Shown here: positions 1 to 6,240 of the stretch, piece by piece
Layout: each line of letters starts with the position of its first letter
Numbering within the stretch: position 1 is the first letter of the stretch
Assembly (NCBI GenBank): GCA_030040235.1
Contig: JASHUC010000487.1
Span: 1 to 8,707, forward strand
Source of the DNA: Gammaproteobacteria bacterium
GTDB taxonomy: Bacteria; Pseudomonadota; Gammaproteobacteria; Steroidobacterales; Steroidobacteraceae
Direction of reading: 5' to 3'
Length of the DNA: 8,707 nucleotides
Program-made: the position numbers and the translations under genes
Notes under the pieces: generated by a model
The model's input: only the letters and a program-made list of their open reading frames with translations
Database searches by the model: none
Told to the model about the DNA's origin: nothing

Positions 1-1770
1 AGCGGGTGTCGGCCGCCACACGACGCCGGTGCTGAAGTTGACCGATTTCTCGGGCTGCAGCCCGTTTCCGAGCCCGATCAGCTTGCCACCCGCCGAATCC
101 GGCGGCAGCTGCACGAAGGCGCTGGTGGGGGTGACGTTCGTCGATGAGTAGTATTCCTCGGCGAGCGTCGGGGCGCGGAACCCGCTGCTCACGGTGCCGC
201 GCCACGCGAACTGCGAAGTGAAGTCGTACCGCGCGGTGAGCTTCCCGACCGTGGTGCTGCCGAAGTCGCTGTAGTGTTCGTAGCGGCCGGCGGCATCGAT
301 GCGCAGCGCATCGAGGGGCTTGGTGGCGAGATCGACGTAGACGGCTTGCACTTCCCGGCCGTGATCCCCCGCGTCGGTCGGCGTGAAACCCGGATAGGAT
401 TGTGCGCCGCCGTCGATGTACGAGATGGGGATGCCGGCGCCGACCGCATAGGTCTCGTGGCGATACTCGAGTCCGTAGGCCACATTGAGTGGCCCGGCCA
501 AGCCCACGTCGAAATCCCGGTTCACATCGAGATTCGAGGTCCACTGCGTCGTCTGCAGCAGGCCGTCGTAGTAATTGGACGGCGTCGGGTCACCGGTCGA
601 TCCGTAGACGGCGGCGTTCGCGGAATTGAGCGTGTAGGCATCGAAGTGGTCGGTTCCGTAGGTGCTGCTCAGGTCCCAGTCCCACTGGTCGGCGACGCCC
701 TTGATGCCGCCCGTCGCGGAGTAGTCGTACTCGATGCTCGCCTCGAGCGGGTCGAAGCCGAACGGGAACGGATAGGTCGTGACTCCGGCGGGATCCGTGT
801 ATGAGACCTTGCTCGGCAGGCGGTACTTTTGAAAGGACTGCGCGTCCTTGTTGCCGTAGGTGCCGAAAAGATAGAGCTCTGGACCCTCCTCGAACTTGAA
901 GCCGGCGTTCAGCAGGAAGATCTTGAGCTCGGAGTTGGCATCGCCCTCCTCGGCCCCGAGGTACGGGTAGCCCGCCACCTCCGTCATGTTCGAATCGGGG
1001 TAGGTGTCGAGATTGGCCGGGTTGATCACCCGCTCGTCGATGGCGCTGCGATTGCTGTCGCCGTGGTGGTGCACTTCGCCGGTCAGATCGAAGTAGCTGT
1101 TGTCGGTCGGTTGGGTACCTGCATTGGCGGAGACATCTCCGGTATCACCGCCCCCATCGTAGTAGCCGCCATAGGTGCCGGTGAGATCGCCGCCCGAGGT
1201 GTTCTTCTTGAGGATGATGTTGATCACCCCTGCGATCGCATCGCTCCCGTACTGCGCGGCGGCCCCGTCGGTGAGCACTTCGATGTGATCGATGGCATCG
1301 AGCGGAATGAAATCCAGGTCGACTCCGGCGCAGCCCTGGTACGGGCCGCTATCCACCTCGATGTTCGCCGTGGTGTGGCGGCGCTTGCCGTTGACGAGCA
1401 CCAGCACGTCGTTGCAGGAGAGGCCGCGCAGCTTCGCCTGCAGCGTCTGGCCGGCCATGTCGTTGCCGAAGGCCTGCATCGTGAGGGAGGGAACGACCTG
1501 GGCGAGGGCCGACATGAGATCGCCGTTTCCGGAGGCGGCCTTCAGCGCTTCGGGCGTGATGATCTGGATCGGCGCGGCGCTGTTGGCCGCCGTGATGCCC
1601 GGCTGGCGCGTCCCCGTGACGACGACCTCCTCGAGCGCGTTCGTGCCGGCTGCCTGAGCGCCGCCCGTCGTCGCAGTGTTCGTATCGGCAGGCGCGACCT
1701 GCGCCCACGCCGCGGTGGAGGCCAGCGCGAGCGCCATCGCGCCACTCACGATCGACTGAGTCAAAGGCAT
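1..1770 (-). CDS. TonB-dependent outer-membrane receptor, N-terminal part (runs off the left edge)
   Basis: This frame is open from an ATG at 1770 down to base 1, giving 590 residues with no stop, so the barrel's C-terminal end lies outside the window. Residues 1-23 are a Sec signal peptide ending AWA/Q. A TonB-box-like stretch (LEEVVVTG, about 46-53) follows. The plug domain (about 65-188) has the typical segments LVNGKRRH, IDHIEVLTDGAAAQYGSDA and GVINIILKK. The barrel follows, including the conserved SGFRAPTLAEEYY near residue 530. Family members import large or scarce substrates across the outer membrane using TonB-ExbBD energy; the substrate here cannot be told. There is no STN signalling domain between signal peptide and TonB box, so it is not a FecA-type sigma-signalling receptor. 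Two plug cysteines (C119, C147) are unusual. It is divergent from the heme lipoprotein operon. The Shine-Dalgarno site is weak (GGGG about 10 nt upstream). Confidence 0.95.
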   Translation of the reverse strand, partial: MPLTQSIVSGAMALALASTAAWAQVAPADTNTATTGGAQAAGTNALEEVVVTGTRQPGITAANSAAPIQIITPEALKAASGNGDLMSALAQVVPSLTMQAFGNDMAGQTLQAKLRGLSCNDVLVLVNGKRRHTTANIEVDSGPYQGCAGVDLDFIPLDAIDHIEVLTDGAAAQYGSDAIAGVINIILKKNTSGGDLTGTYGGYYDGGGDTGDVSANAGTQPTDNSYFDLTGEVHHHGDSNRSAIDERVINPANLDTYPDSNMTEVAGYPYLGAEEGDANSELKIFLLNAGFKFEEGPELYLFGTYGNKDAQSFQKYRLPSKVSYTDPAGVTTYPFPFGFDPLEASIEYDYSATGGIKGVADQWDWDLSSTYGTDHFDAYTLNSANAAVYGSTGDPTPSNYYDGLLQTTQWTSNLDVNRDFDVGLAGPLNVAYGLEYRHETYAVGAGIPISYIDGGAQSYPGFTPTDAGDHGREVQAVYVDLATKPLDALRIDAAGRYEHYSDFGSTTVGKLTARYDFTSQFAWRGTVSSGFRAPTLAEEYYSSTNVTPTSAFVQLPPDSAGGKLIGLGNGLQPEKSVNFSTGVVWRPTPA

Positions 1771-1799
1771 GCGTGTGAGACCCCGGGCTTGTTGGGAGC

Positions 1800-1828
1800 G
1801 TTATATCTAGAAGAATACAGCGTGACGC
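1800..1828 (-). promoter_or_regulatory. Weak candidate promoter for the TonB-dependent receptor gene
   Basis: On the minus strand a TATAAC hexamer (1805-1800) lies about 30 nt before the receptor ATG, in a local AT-rich patch that stands out in this GC-rich window. A hexamer 17 nt upstream (GCGTCA) matches the sigma-70 -35 consensus at only three of six positions. I see no copy of the ECF-type motif in this orientation. The call is tentative. Confidence 0.25.
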
Positions 1829-1866
1829 GCACGGTTGCCAGCCCGCCGTGCAGCTCCAACCGCGCG

Positions 1867-1898
1867 GTGAACCTCACGCCTTGGCACGGGTACTCAAT
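1867..1898 (+). promoter_or_regulatory. Candidate ECF sigma promoter for the heme lipoprotein/heme barrel operon
   Basis: GTGAAC (1867-1872) and GGTACTCAAT (1889-1898) are separated by exactly 16 nt, the same arrangement as the elements before the sigma gene and the TIGR03118 lipoprotein gene. Twelve of 16 fixed positions match the sigma-gene copy, including GAAC and GGTACT. ECF sigma factors usually recognise a GAAC-type -35 with such spacing. The predicted transcript start is near 1901, leaving a short leader that holds a purine-rich Shine-Dalgarno site (GGTGGGG, 1911-1917) before the ATG at 1925. Confidence 0.5.
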
Positions 1899-1924
1899 CC
1901 AAGCGGCCGCGGTGGGGACGCGAG

Positions 1925-2791
1925 ATGCGGATCGGCGGGACGATGCGATGGACCCTGTGCGGCGCCTTGATCCTGGCCGCGGCCGGTTGTACGGGCAACG
2001 GGGACGGGCTCGATGCAAACGGGCAGCCGCTGAGCTCATCCAGCACGAGTTCCTCCAGCAGCAGTTCCTCGGGGGCCTTGACCGCGGACTTCACCTCGAT
2101 TCAGGACAACGTATTCACTCCCATCTGTACCCGGTGCCACATCGGGGCGAGCGCACCGGAGGGTCTAGAGCTCGATGCGGCGCACAGCTACGCGCTGCTG
2201 GTCGGAGTGGCGAGCACGGAGGAGCCGGACGTCCTGCGCGTGGACCCCGGCCACCCGGACCAGAGCTACATCATCCTCAAGCTCGAGGGCGCGGCGGGAA
2301 TCGTGGGAGGGCAAATGCCTCTCGGGGGCCCGTACCTGCCGCAGTCCACGATCGACACCATCGCGCAGTGGATCACGAACGGCGCACCGCCGCCCAGCGC
2401 TTCGCAGAGCATGGAGCAAGCCAAGCGGCCGGCGTTCGAGGTCGTTGCCACCTCGCCGAATGACCGGGACCAGGTCCGCGGACCGGTGCGTCAGATCATC
2501 GTCGCCTTCAGCAGCGAGGTCGACGCATCGCTCGTGAACTGGACGACGGTCGCTCTCGAGAAGGTGACCGGCGATGAGTTCCTCACGCCGAGCGGTGCGC
2601 CTCTCGAGATATCGACCACTCTCGCAGCGGGTGATCCCTCGACACTCATCATCCAGCCGCGGGTGCCGCTCGGGCCGGGAACGTATCGCGTGAGGCTGCG
2701 CGGCACGGGCGGCGGGGCGCTCGCCAGTGTGAGCGCCGTGACTCTGGGTGCCGATGACGAGTTCGTGTTCAGCGTGGAAGCGGGGCAATGA
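1925..2791 (+). CDS. Monoheme c-type cytochrome lipoprotein with polyserine linker and Ig-like domain
   Basis: The 288-residue product starts with a lipoprotein-type signal peptide ending LAAAGC (C22 is the lipidation candidate; Ala at -3 is less usual than Leu). A serine-rich linker follows (residues 37-49, with one Thr). A cytochrome c-like domain (about 52-155) carries a single heme motif CTRCH (68-72), a likely axial Met in GGQMPLGG (M131), and a terminal helix IAQWITNGA typical of class I-like cytochrome c domains. Residues about 168-288 resemble a bacterial Ig-like (SbsA/Big_5 type) domain: TSPNDRDQVRGPV, IIVAFSSEVD, then a PGTYRVRL strand. The expected location is an outer-membrane-anchored, possibly surface-exposed electron-transfer or redox-sensing protein. 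ATG 1925 is preferred over the in-frame ATG at 1943 because GGTGGGG is better placed before it. Its stop overlaps the next start (ATGA). The specific partner and substrate are unknown. Confidence 0.85.
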   Translation: MRIGGTMRWTLCGALILAAAGCTGNGDGLDANGQPLSSSSTSSSSSSSSGALTADFTSIQDNVFTPICTRCHIGASAPEGLELDAAHSYALLVGVASTEEPDVLRVDPGHPDQSYIILKLEGAAGIVGGQMPLGGPYLPQSTIDTIAQWITNGAPPPSASQSMEQAKRPAFEVVATSPNDRDQVRGPVRQIIVAFSSEVDASLVNWTTVALEKVTGDEFLTPSGAPLEISTTLAAGDPSTLIIQPRVPLGPGTYRVRLRGTGGGALASVSAVTLGADDEFVFSVEAGQ

Positions 2792-3894
2792 GAACAGTGC
2801 CATTCAAAACGGGTGCGTGGATCCTCGGCGCGGCGATCGCGCTGCTGACGGCACGGGCCGAGGCAGAGCCTTACATCGCCGTGGGGGAAGGTCTCAAGTG
2901 CACGCAGTGCCATGTGAACCCGACGGGCGGCGGGATGCGCAACACCTTCGGCGATGTGTTCGCGCAGACGCTGCTCCCGGCGACCCACATCGATACCGGA
3001 CCCGACGTCTGGACGGGGGCGCTCAATTCCTTCATCGGCATCGGTGGAGATCTACGTTACGACGCGACCCTGACCCAGGTTCGCGGTCAACCCTCGGTCG
3101 ATGAGTTCGACCTGGAGCAGATGCGGGTATACCTCGATGCGAGTGTGATTCCGGATCGCCTGCTCGTGTACGCCGACGAGCAGGTCGCGCCCGGGGGTGC
3201 GACCAACGAAGAGGCGTGGGCGATGCTGTGGTCGGCGAATCATGACTGGTACATCAAGGCAGGACAGATGTACCTGCCGTTCGGATTCCGCCTGCAGGAC
3301 CAGACTGCATTCGTGCAGGAGGTCTCGGGCATCGACATGACGACGCCCGACCGCGGCGTCGAGTTCGGGTATCTGCACGGTCCGTGGGATGCGCAATTCG
3401 ACGTGAGCAACGGGACCGCGGGAGGCCCAGTCGTGAGCGACGGCAAGCAGTTCACCGGGCAGCTGCAATTCGTCGAGTCGATCTGGCGCGCCGGCATCGC
3501 GTTGGATCTCAACAACTCAGCCGATAGCGGCCGGCGGACGGCCTACGGCTTGTTCGCGGGTCTCAAAACCGGTCCGGTGGCCTGGCTCGCAGAGGCCGAC
3601 GTGGTGGTCGATCACACGATTCCCGACGGCGGCAACCGGGAAGCCGGGGGCCTCCTCGAGGCCGACTGGCTCATCGCTCGCGGGAACAACCTCAAGATCA
3701 CGGCGGAGCAACTCGCTCCGGATCTCGCCGTCGGCGTGCGCCGCAACGGCGAGACCCGCTGGAGCGCGGTCTACGAGCTCACTCCCGTGCAGTTCGTGCA
3801 GATCCGCACAGGGGTGCGTTACTACGACGGCATTCCGCAGGATCCGGACGAGCACGAGCGGCTGTACTTCGTCGAGCTGCACGGATTTTTCTGA
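2788..3894 (+). CDS. Outer-membrane beta-barrel with N-terminal c-type heme motif (fused cytochrome-porin type)
   Basis: The 368-residue product has a signal peptide cleaved about AEA/E (residue 26). Close to the mature N-terminus is one heme-attachment motif, CTQCH (38-42), followed by VNPTGGGMRN. The rest is a beta-barrel: alternating amphipathic strands, a porin O/P-like segment (KAGQMYLPFGFRL, then TTPDRGVEFGYLHG) and a C-terminal aromatic residue (ELHGFF), as BAM substrates have. M50 and H67 are possible distal heme ligands. One heme at the mouth of a porin recalls Cyc2-type fused cytochrome-porins, though the barrel is shorter than in Cyc2 and the match is architectural only. The gene overlaps the upstream cytochrome gene by 4 nt (ATGA), so the two are translationally coupled and probably act together, perhaps moving electrons across the outer membrane. 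A porin with a structural heme is the alternative. Confidence 0.82.
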   Translation: MRTVPFKTGAWILGAAIALLTARAEAEPYIAVGEGLKCTQCHVNPTGGGMRNTFGDVFAQTLLPATHIDTGPDVWTGALNSFIGIGGDLRYDATLTQVRGQPSVDEFDLEQMRVYLDASVIPDRLLVYADEQVAPGGATNEEAWAMLWSANHDWYIKAGQMYLPFGFRLQDQTAFVQEVSGIDMTTPDRGVEFGYLHGPWDAQFDVSNGTAGGPVVSDGKQFTGQLQFVESIWRAGIALDLNNSADSGRRTAYGLFAGLKTGPVAWLAEADVVVDHTIPDGGNREAGGLLEADWLIARGNNLKITAEQLAPDLAVGVRRNGETRWSAVYELTPVQFVQIRTGVRYYDGIPQDPDEHERLYFVELHGFF

Positions 3895-3909
3895 TGCGCC
3901 GGATCCCAG

Positions 3910-3946
3910 CGCCGGCCTGCGCACCCGGGTGCTGCGCAGGCCGGCG
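3910..3946. terminator. Perfect 14-bp GC-rich hairpin between convergent genes, probable bidirectional terminator
   Basis: CGCCGGCCTGCGCA (3910-3923) pairs perfectly with TGCGCAGGCCGGCG (3933-3946) around a 9-nt loop. It lies 15 nt after the stop of the heme barrel gene and 10 nt after the stop of the minus-strand lipoprotein gene, so it can act in both directions. Neither side has a proper U-run, so a canonical intrinsic terminator is not proven; mRNA 3'-end protection is another role. Confidence 0.6.
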
Positions 3947-3956
3947 TCAGGCTCAT

Positions 3957-5276
3957 CTAATACACGTAGGCCGACGACGAGGACGAGCTCGACGAGCTCG
4001 AGCTCGCCGCGGCGGCAGTAATGCCTCCGTAGAGGCCCTGCGACTTCATGTCGGGTCCGGCCGCATAGTAGAGCGTGGTTGGCGATTGATTGAACGCGTT
4101 GTTTCCGAAGGCGATCCCCCACAGGCCGGGGATATGGATCGGCTTGGTGGTGGATGCGTCCGTCAGCGTGCCCAACATATCGCCGGTGGTTGGATCGAAT
4201 GCGTTGATGCGGCCGTCGCCGAAATTGCCGACGAGCAGATCGCCGCTGAACGATCCGAAGCCTTGAGGCGCCATGGCCATGCCCCACGGGGCGTTGAGTG
4301 GACCCGCAACTGCGATCAACTCTTTCTGCAAGGTGCCGGTACCGTCGAAGACATCGACCATCCCCAGGCCCTCGGCCAGGACTGGGATCCCCGAGGTGTT
4401 CGAAGGGGTGGGCTGCTCGGCGTAGCTCACGTAGATGAGGCTGCCGAGGGTCTGAATGCCGAAGGGTGCGTAGCCGGCGGGCAGCGCCGCATCGTGGAAC
4501 CCACCGGTGAAAGCGGTCGTGTTCGGCTTGAACGTCGAGTCGAACACGTCCACCGCGCCATTGTGGAAGTCGGCTGCGAGGATGAACGTTGCGCCCGTGC
4601 TCTGCGTGTAGATGGCGAGTCCGGTAAAACTGTCGCCGCTCGCGCTGCCGTCGAATTCCGTGATGGCGGTGCTGCCCGCGCTCCAGGCCGAGATGGTGCC
4701 TCCGGCGCCGTCGAAGATGAACTGTGCAGCGCCCGCACCGGCCGCAAACCCTGTCCCGAAGACGCAGCTCGAGGCGGCCACGGTCGGGCAGGCGGTGGTG
4801 TTGATGTTGGCGACGATGCCCGTCGGCCCCGCCGCTCCGCCGCTTGCGTTCGCGGGAATGGCGACCGCCGGCTGCACCGACGGGGAGATCACGTTGCCGT
4901 TCCCGTCGTAGAGCGATGATAGATTGGTCACGAAGTCGTTGACCCACACCGCCGATGCGGGTGCGAACGCCACACCCCAGCCGATTGAAAGGTGCGGGTC
5001 GAGGCTCGTATTCTCAGTTTGAGGGAACGTGAAACTGTTGCTGTCCCCCTGCGCAACCGTGTTGCTGGGAAGGACGTCCACCACACCGGCGGCGGTGTTC
5101 GCGACCAGTGCCGTGTTGGTGTACGCTGTGGTCGTCGCTGCCGACGAGGACGACGAGGAGGTCGTTGCCGCGGCGGAAGATGCCGGGGCGGGCGTGCTGC
5201 TGCCACCGCCGCAGGCCGACAACGTCAGCACGCTGGCGTTGACCGCCATGAACACACAGGAGCGGATCTTCTTCAT
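3957..5276 (-). CDS. TIGR03118-family lipoprotein with polyserine linker and polyserine C-terminal tail
   Basis: The 439-residue product has a lipoprotein signal peptide with a good lipobox (LSAC, C22), then GGGSS and a Ser/Thr/Ala linker (about 26-51, with six consecutive Ser at 40-45). The body (about 52-420) fits the TIGR03118 family of uncharacterised beta-propeller-like secreted proteins: TNTALVANTA near its start, then WGVAFAPASAVWVNDF, GPTGIVANIN, AQFIFDGAGGTISAW, FHNGAVDVFD, APFGIQTLG, NAPWGMAMAP and IPGLWGIAFGNN. These repeated strands suggest six or so blades. Two cysteines close together (ACP...SSC) could form a disulfide. The last residues are four Ala, 11 Ser (425-435) and AYVY, a tail resembling the N-terminal linker. 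No function is established for the family. AAGAGGTGG sits four nt before the ATG. An ECF-type promoter motif lies upstream. Confidence 0.85.
   Translation of the reverse strand: MKKIRSCVFMAVNASVLTLSACGGGSSTPAPASSAAATTSSSSSSAATTTAYTNTALVANTAAGVVDVLPSNTVAQGDSNSFTFPQTENTSLDPHLSIGWGVAFAPASAVWVNDFVTNLSSLYDGNGNVISPSVQPAVAIPANASGGAAGPTGIVANINTTACPTVAASSCVFGTGFAAGAGAAQFIFDGAGGTISAWSAGSTAITEFDGSASGDSFTGLAIYTQSTGATFILAADFHNGAVDVFDSTFKPNTTAFTGGFHDAALPAGYAPFGIQTLGSLIYVSYAEQPTPSNTSGIPVLAEGLGMVDVFDGTGTLQKELIAVAGPLNAPWGMAMAPQGFGSFSGDLLVGNFGDGRINAFDPTTGDMLGTLTDASTTKPIHIPGLWGIAFGNNAFNQSPTTLYYAAGPDMKSQGLYGGITAAAASSSSSSSSSSSAYVY
3985..4005. repeat. Three GAGCTC palindromes encoding the polyserine tail
   Basis: GAGCTC occurs at 3985-3990, 3994-3999 and 4000-4005, within the codons for the C-terminal serine run. 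The codons alternate AGC, TCG and TCC, so this is not a pure trinucleotide repeat. The palindromes could fold in the mRNA just before the stop codon, but they may simply follow from the serine codons used. Confidence 0.55.
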
Positions 5277-5279
5277 GTT

Positions 5280-5288
5280 CCACCTCTT
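5280..5288 (-). promoter_or_regulatory. Ribosome binding site of the TIGR03118 lipoprotein gene
   Basis: AAGAGGTGG on the minus strand, four nt before the ATG (5276-5274), is a strong Shine-Dalgarno match and fixes this start. Confidence 0.7.
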
Positions 5289-5326
5289 GGAGTTGCGGAT
5301 CGAGAGGTCTCGCGCCTCCCGCGCTG

Positions 5327-5358
5327 CGTAAGTGCCAGCCGGTGAGCCGAGCGTTCAA
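5327..5358 (-). promoter_or_regulatory. Candidate ECF sigma promoter for the TIGR03118 lipoprotein gene
   Basis: On the minus strand, TTGAAC (5358-5353) and GGCACTTACG (5336-5327) are separated by exactly 16 nt. Fifteen of 16 fixed bases equal the element before the ECF sigma gene (TTGAAC-N16-GGTACTTACG), while the spacers differ. The predicted transcript start is near 5324, giving a leader of about 48 nt that contains the strong Shine-Dalgarno site. The element lies in the 119-nt divergent region shared with the TorF-family gene. Confidence 0.6.
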
Positions 5359-5395
5359 ATCATCGGGACGTGCGGCGGGCCGGTAGAGAACATCG

Positions 5396-6169
5396 ATGAG
5401 CCCGCACAGGGCCGCCGCGCTCACCGTGATGACGTTCACCGCGATCGCAGTTTCAGCGCCGAGGTGCGGGTTCGCCGTCGATCTCAGCGGGTCGGTCGCG
5501 CTCGTGAGCGACTACGTCTACCACGGCCTCTCCCGCACCTGCGGCGGGCCGGCGGCGCAGGCCGGCGTTCAAATCGGCAGCGCCGGGGGTGAGGCGCCTG
5601 CGGAAACCTTCGTCGGCGTATGGGGCTCAGCGGGACTCGGCGGCGATGATTGCCGCAGGGCGCGTGAAATCGACCTCTATGCCGGACAGCGCGTCGCGCT
5701 GAGCGCGGATCAGAACCTTACGCTTACCTACGTTCACTACGCCTTTCCCGGCGGTGTTTACCTCTATCCGCCGATCGAGGGACGCCGTCTCGACTACGAC
5801 GAGCTCGGCGCCACGTGGGCCTTCGAGGATCGTCTCTATCTGTCGCTCTCCTTTACCCCCAATGCGGTCGAGTATCGGGGCGAGGAGTTTGGATATGCGG
5901 TCGTTCGCGAGCGCAGCGCTCTGTCCTTCGGCGCTCAGTTTCATCAGCCCATCCGCGATTGGTTTACCCTCTCGGCGGGGGCCGGTTACGATGAGGTGAG
6001 CGATCCAACGGGCGCCGGATTCGCGTTCTGGAATGCGGGTCTGGGCCGCACACTCGGGCGGGTGGAGCTCGCGCTGTCCTATTACCGCACGTCCGCACGG
6101 GCGGAACGACTGTTTGGGCCACAGATCGCGGGGGGGCGGGTCGCCGCGAGCGCGGTGTACCGGTTCTGA
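5396..6169 (+). CDS. TorF-family putative outer-membrane porin
   Basis: The 257-residue product has a signal peptide of about 27 residues (ending GFA/VDLSG). The mature start, DLSGSVALVSDYVYHGLS, is the hallmark of the TorF/TIGR02001 (Gcw_chp) family of small outer-membrane barrels. Other family features are the FVGVWGS strand, EIDLYAGQRVAL, LTLTYVHYAFPGGVY, and a C-terminal AVYRF with the terminal Phe expected for BAM recognition. Family members are putative porins; substrate is not known. Cysteines at 49 and about 86 could pair. The gene is divergent from the TIGR03118 lipoprotein gene, and its stop is 8 nt before the candidate -35 box of the sigma gene. The Shine-Dalgarno site is poor (GGTAGAGA region), so the ATG is chosen for giving a complete signal peptide. 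No copy of the ECF motif faces this gene. Confidence 0.83.
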   Translation: MSPHRAAALTVMTFTAIAVSAPRCGFAVDLSGSVALVSDYVYHGLSRTCGGPAAQAGVQIGSAGGEAPAETFVGVWGSAGLGGDDCRRAREIDLYAGQRVALSADQNLTLTYVHYAFPGGVYLYPPIEGRRLDYDELGATWAFEDRLYLSLSFTPNAVEYRGEEFGYAVVRERSALSFGAQFHQPIRDWFTLSAGAGYDEVSDPTGAGFAFWNAGLGRTLGRVELALSYYRTSARAERLFGPQIAGGRVAASAVYRF

Positions 6170-6177
6170 GCGAAGTA

Positions 6178-6209
6178 TTGAACCCAGGGCCGGAATCGGG
6201 GTACTTACG
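6178..6209 (+). promoter_or_regulatory. Candidate autoregulatory ECF promoter of the sigma/anti-sigma/peptidase operon
   Basis: TTGAAC (6178-6183) and GGTACTTACG (6200-6209) are separated by 16 nt and match the elements before the TIGR03118 lipoprotein gene (15 of 16 bases) and the heme operon (12 of 16). ECF sigma genes commonly transcribe themselves from such a site. A transcript start near 6212 is predicted, with the Shine-Dalgarno site at 6231-6238 downstream. The element sits just after the TorF-family stop, so read-through transcription is also possible. Confidence 0.6.
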
Positions 6210-6230
6210 TGCAATGGGGCCGGCCAAACA

Positions 6231-6238
6231 GGGAGAGG
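6231..6238 (+). promoter_or_regulatory. Ribosome binding site that supports the GTG start of the sigma gene
   Basis: GGGAGAGG lies two nt, and its GGAG core five nt, before the GTG at 6241. The alternatives, ATG 6214 and TTG 6178, lack a comparable site. TTG 6178 is also the first codon-sized part of the putative -35 box. Confidence 0.5.
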
Positions 6239-6240
6239 AA

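Noticed and set aside
274..804. A 176-codon plus-strand open frame inside the receptor gene
   Set aside because: It is antisense to conserved receptor barrel sequence and has no plausible motifs.
1771..1860. Possible ECF element facing the receptor gene (GGCAAC followed by TATTC)
   Set aside because: It lacks GAAC, and the second block does not match at the 16-nt spacing seen in the other three copies.
1881..1900. TTGGCACG resembling the -24 half of a sigma-54 promoter
   Set aside because: The -12 GC element is missing at the required spacing (CA instead of GC), and the stretch is better explained as spacer and -10 block of the ECF-type element.
829..2463. A 544-codon plus-strand open frame antisense to the receptor gene and crossing into the heme lipoprotein gene
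   Set aside because: It spans the divergent promoter region and two genes with clear domains in other frames; its protein is Arg/Gly/Ala-rich without recognisable motifs, as expected of a GC-rich shadow frame.
3517..4947. A 476-codon minus-strand open frame across the 3' ends of the heme barrel and TIGR03118 genes
   Set aside because: It crosses the terminator-like hairpin and has low-complexity Arg-rich sequence; the real genes are in other frames.
5351..5575. Short duplications: GCGTTCAAATC at 5351 and 5565, TGCGGCGGGCCGG at 5371 and 5540
   Set aside because: They are 11-13 bp, in swapped order, one copy of each lies inside coding sequence, and the second is pure GC; chance similarity is likely.
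6130..6136. Run of seven G in the TorF-family gene as a possible phase-variable tract
   Set aside because: It is short, near the 3' end of an intact frame, and seven G are common by chance in such GC-rich DNA.
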